Source: Acidithiobacillus ferruginosus (GTDB taxonomy: Bacteria; Pseudomonadota; Gammaproteobacteria; Acidithiobacillales; Acidithiobacillaceae). Taken from it: a DNA stretch of 27,139 nucleotides. The stretch lies in assembly GCF_018854495.1 (NCBI RefSeq), contig NZ_JABBDR010000048.1, positions 1 to 27,139 on the forward strand, written 5' to 3'. The translations under genes were made by a program, and so were the position numbers. Below, one piece after another: positions 25,032 through 27,139 of the stretch. The first letter of the stretch is position 1. Each line of letters opens with the position of its first letter. Under the pieces are notes generated by a model that worked only from the letters and a program-made list of their open reading frames with translations, was not told the DNA's origin and searched no databases.

Positions 25032-26499
25032 GTTCCTCTTTACCGACAATGACTGGACCTTCGCGCGGATCGATGCGGTCACCGAAGAAGTTGCGGCCAT
25101 CGCCGCGGAAGAACTCCAGCTCGACACCTATCCCAACCAGTTGGAGATCATCAGCGCCGAGCAGATGCTCGATGCCTATGCCTCCATCGGGCTTCCGGTC
25201 TATTACGCCCACTGGTCTTTCGGCAAGCAACGTGCCATCGAATCCGGGCAGTACCGTCGCGGCGAAATGGGTCTGGCGTATGAACTGGTGATCAACAGCA
25301 ACCCCTGCATCAGCTACCTCATGGAAGAAAACACCATGACCATGCAGACTCTGGTGATCGCCCATGCGGCCTATGGGCATAACGCCTTTTTCAAGAACAA
25401 TGTCTTCTTCCGGCAATGGACGGATGCGGAGGGCATTCTGGACTATCTGGCGTTCGCCCAGCGCTACATCGCCCGCTGCGAGGAACGCTACGGGATCGAC
25501 ACGGTAACCGACGTATTGGATGCGGCCCATGCCATCAGCCGCAACGGCGTGGATCGCGCCCGCCGCCCGCGCCAGCTCTCGGCCCGCGAGGAAGAGCAAC
25601 GCCGCGAAGAACGTGAACGCTACCTGCAGCAGCAGCTCTTGGAAATATGGCGCACCCTGCCTCCGCATGACACCAGCCAGCCCGTTGATTCCGCCGCATT
25701 CCCGCCAGCCCCCCAGGAAAACCTGCTCTATTTCATCGAAAAAAACGCCCCACACCTGGAGGGCTGGAAGCGGGAAATACTGCGTATCGTGCGCAAGATC
25801 GCCCAGTATCTCTACCCCCAGGGACAGACCAAGATCATGAACGAGGGCTTCGCGTGCTTCGTGCATTACCATATCCTGCACAGCCTGCACGCCCGGGGGC
25901 TGATTACCGACGGCACCCTGCTGGAGTTTTACGCCAGCCACACCGCCGTCACCTTCCAGCCAGACTTTGATGATCCGCGCTACAGCGGAATCAACCCCTA
26001 TGCCCTGGGTTTTGCCGTGTTCCAGGACATCAAACGGATTTGTCTCGCGCCCACGGACGAAGACCGCCGCTGGTTTTCCTTTGCCGGAGACCCCGACTGG
26101 CGCAAGCAGATTCACTTCGCCATGCGCGAATTCCGTGACGAAAGCTTCGTCCTGCAATACCTCTCGCCCAAGGTCATGCGCGACCTGCACCTCTTTGCCC
26201 TGAGCAACGACCCGGACGCTACGGCGTACCGGGTCAGCGCCATCCATGATGACTCGGGCTACCAGTATCTGCGCCAGGCTTTTGCCCGACAAATCGCTGA
26301 AAGCACCCGCCCGCCGGACATTCAGATCGTGTCCGTGGATCGCTGGGGAGACCGCCATCTGCGTCTACGGCAGATGGATTCTCAGCCCCTCGATCAGGAG
26401 GAAGCCCAAAAGACCCTCCATTTGATTCACGCCCTCTGGGGGTATGATGTTCATCTGGACATGGAAGAGCTTTCCCTGAGCGAATCCGTCGCGCCCTGA
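25024..26499 (+). CDS. SpoVR family protein (YcgB-like)
   Basis: A 491-residue protein. I chose ATG 25024 (MSRFLFTDNDWTF), which overlaps the yeaH stop and has GAGGAG about 10 bases upstream. A longer reading to 24895 would lie within yeaH and lacks conservation. Family motifs include 'YPNQLEIISAEQMLDAYASIGLPVYYAHWSFGK' (about residues 36-68), 'YELVINSNPCISYLMEENTMTMQ', 'AHAAYGHNAFFKNN', 'TKIMNEGFACFVHYHI' and 'INPYALGFAVFQDIKR'. The several conserved His/Glu residues could hold a metal. SpoVR was named for a Bacillus spore-cortex phenotype, but non-spore-formers carry it in the prkA-yeaH-spoVR module. Here it is translationally coupled to yeaH and lies under the amtB promoter by read-through. 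Confidence 0.94.
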   Translation: MSRFLFTDNDWTFARIDAVTEEVAAIAAEELQLDTYPNQLEIISAEQMLDAYASIGLPVYYAHWSFGKQRAIESGQYRRGEMGLAYELVINSNPCISYLMEENTMTMQTLVIAHAAYGHNAFFKNNVFFRQWTDAEGILDYLAFAQRYIARCEERYGIDTVTDVLDAAHAISRNGVDRARRPRQLSAREEEQRREERERYLQQQLLEIWRTLPPHDTSQPVDSAAFPPAPQENLLYFIEKNAPHLEGWKREILRIVRKIAQYLYPQGQTKIMNEGFACFVHYHILHSLHARGLITDGTLLEFYASHTAVTFQPDFDDPRYSGINPYALGFAVFQDIKRICLAPTDEDRRWFSFAGDPDWRKQIHFAMREFRDESFVLQYLSPKVMRDLHLFALSNDPDATAYRVSAIHDDSGYQYLRQAFARQIAESTRPPDIQIVSVDRWGDRHLRLRQMDSQPLDQEEAQKTLHLIHALWGYDVHLDMEELSLSESVAP

Positions 26500-26526
26500 A
26501 GATCCGATTCCGACCACCCCAAGGGT

Positions 26527-26563
26527 TGCACCATAACAGTGCGTAGCGCATTGATATGGTGCA
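26527..26563. promoter_or_regulatory. Inverted pair of NtrC sites upstream of the porin gene
   Basis: TGCACCATAACAGTGCG (26527-26543) has the exact GCAC-N7-GTGC core. On the other strand TGCACCATATCAATGCG (26563-26547) has one arm mismatch. The two 17-mers agree at 15 of 17 positions and their centres are exactly 20 bp apart. They lie 71-91 bp upstream of the -24 box. Confidence 0.8.
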
Positions 26564-26624
26564 CCAAACGCGATCACTTCCTCGTCATTTTCCAAAAAAC
26601 GTTAAGTTATAGCCTGTTATAAGT

Positions 26625-26640
26625 TGGCACCAAGTTTGCT
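26625..26640 (+). promoter_or_regulatory. Sigma-54 promoter of the porin gene
   Basis: TGGCAC-CAAGT-TTGCT matches the TGGCAC-N5-TTGCT consensus at every fixed position. It lies about 40 bp before the ATG at 26681 and is preceded by an AT-rich stretch (26588-26622) that could bend between enhancer and promoter. Confidence 0.88.
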
Positions 26641-26680
26641 AGAAGCTCCCTGTAATTTCACACCAATGGGAGCAGCAAAC

Positions 26681-27139
26681 ATGAAGAGTTCCAAAAGGGG
26701 TTATCGTCATAAAATCATCCCGCTGACTGTGCTCGCCCTATCGCCGCTGGCGATCGGGACTGGTCATGCATCACCTCTGGCTTTGCCCAGTCCCCTGACC
26801 TTCCATGCCGGCCCTTTGGGCACACTGAACGTGCAGGGCGTGGCGAGCGGCTACGGCATCTGGCAGGACAACAAGTTCGCAGGATCGGGCAGTCCTGGCA
26901 ACAAATCCGCGTCCGCCGACATCAGCAACGGCATGGTCATCATCCAAAAGAACACCGGACTCGTGCAATTTTATCTGCAGGCAGGGGCGTATAATGTCAT
27001 GAGCCTCGGGTCCAATTTTGTCTCCACCGGCACCTTCACTCAGAACACCTTCGGCGCCCTGCCCGTCGGTTATCTTGAAATCGCTCCCACCGGTAATTTC
27101 AATGTCCAGATCGGCAAACTCCCGACCCTGATCGGCGCG
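26681..27139 (+). CDS. Putative beta-barrel outer-membrane porin, 3' end beyond window
   Basis: An open frame of 153 codons runs from ATG 26681 to the right edge without a stop. GGGAG lies upstream. The first about 31 residues form a signal peptide (basic MKSSKRGYRHK, then IIPLTVLALSPLAIG, then a site near GHA-S). The mature part is rich in Gly, Ser, Asn and alternating hydrophobic residues, with amphipathic strands such as 'LGTLNVQGVASGYGIWQDN' and 'TGLVQFYLQAGAYNV'. It continues with 'LPVGYLEIAPTGNFNVQIGK' and ends at LPTLIGA. The 'IGKLPTLIGAE'-type segment is typical of proteobacterial beta-barrel porins of the BBP2/OmpL-like kind. Its strong NtrC/sigma-54 promoter suggests it admits a nitrogen source, but the substrate is unknown. 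Confidence 0.8.
   Translation, partial: MKSSKRGYRHKIIPLTVLALSPLAIGTGHASPLALPSPLTFHAGPLGTLNVQGVASGYGIWQDNKFAGSGSPGNKSASADISNGMVIIQKNTGLVQFYLQAGAYNVMSLGSNFVSTGTFTQNTFGALPVGYLEIAPTGNFNVQIGKLPTLIGA

Overview
The window is about 27 kb of GC-rich DNA from a Gram-negative proteobacterium. Gene content (FtsI, O-antigen-ligase-like protein, IspB, NtrBC/sigma-54 control, a beta-barrel outer-membrane protein) fits a gammaproteobacterium or Acidithiobacillia; an Acidithiobacillus-like acidophile is my best guess from general protein resemblance, but nothing here proves it. No insertion sequence, CRISPR array, phage gene or rRNA was seen.

Left part (1-9.85 kb), housekeeping and envelope. A proline-rich partial gene leaves the left edge on the minus strand. 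A small DUF4870 membrane protein and the ABC-F ATPase Uup follow on the plus strand. Uup runs convergently, with overlapping stop codons, into a tightly packed minus-strand cluster. Read in its own direction, that cluster is: octaprenyl diphosphate synthase (ispB), tRNA-Pro(CGG) with terminator, a small PP0621-like protein, an O-antigen-ligase/Wzy-like membrane protein with TPRs, a fragment resembling a phosphomannomutase N-terminus, an FtsI-type transpeptidase, and two small membrane proteins started from GTG and TTG codons that overlap the preceding stops.

Right part (8.9-27.1 kb), nitrogen-regulated block. A FimV-like TPR protein lies downstream of ntrBC. From ntrB to the right edge nearly every transcription unit carries NtrC-type palindromes (GCAC-N7-GTGC, nearly always GCACCAT) and, except for the protease gene, a sigma-54 -24/-12 element with exact GG-N10-GC spacing (one has TG in place of GG). 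The units are: ntrBC itself; an Anbu proteasome-type protease, with an NtrC site but only a sigma-70-like promoter; a three-gene operon of circularly permuted ATP-grasp, alpha-E and transglutaminase/DUF2126 amidoligase; prkA (yeaG); amtB followed by yeaH (DUF444) and spoVR; and a beta-barrel porin cut by the right edge.

How it fits together (inference). On nitrogen limitation, phosphorylated NtrC would activate its own operon, ammonium uptake, an outer-membrane porin, the PrkA-YeaH-SpoVR stress module, and a peptide ligation module linked to a self-compartmentalised protease. Anbu with ATP-grasp, alpha-E and transglutaminase genes is a known conserved neighbourhood of unknown function. The less expected observation is that this whole neighbourhood is wired, site by site, into one Ntr regulon.
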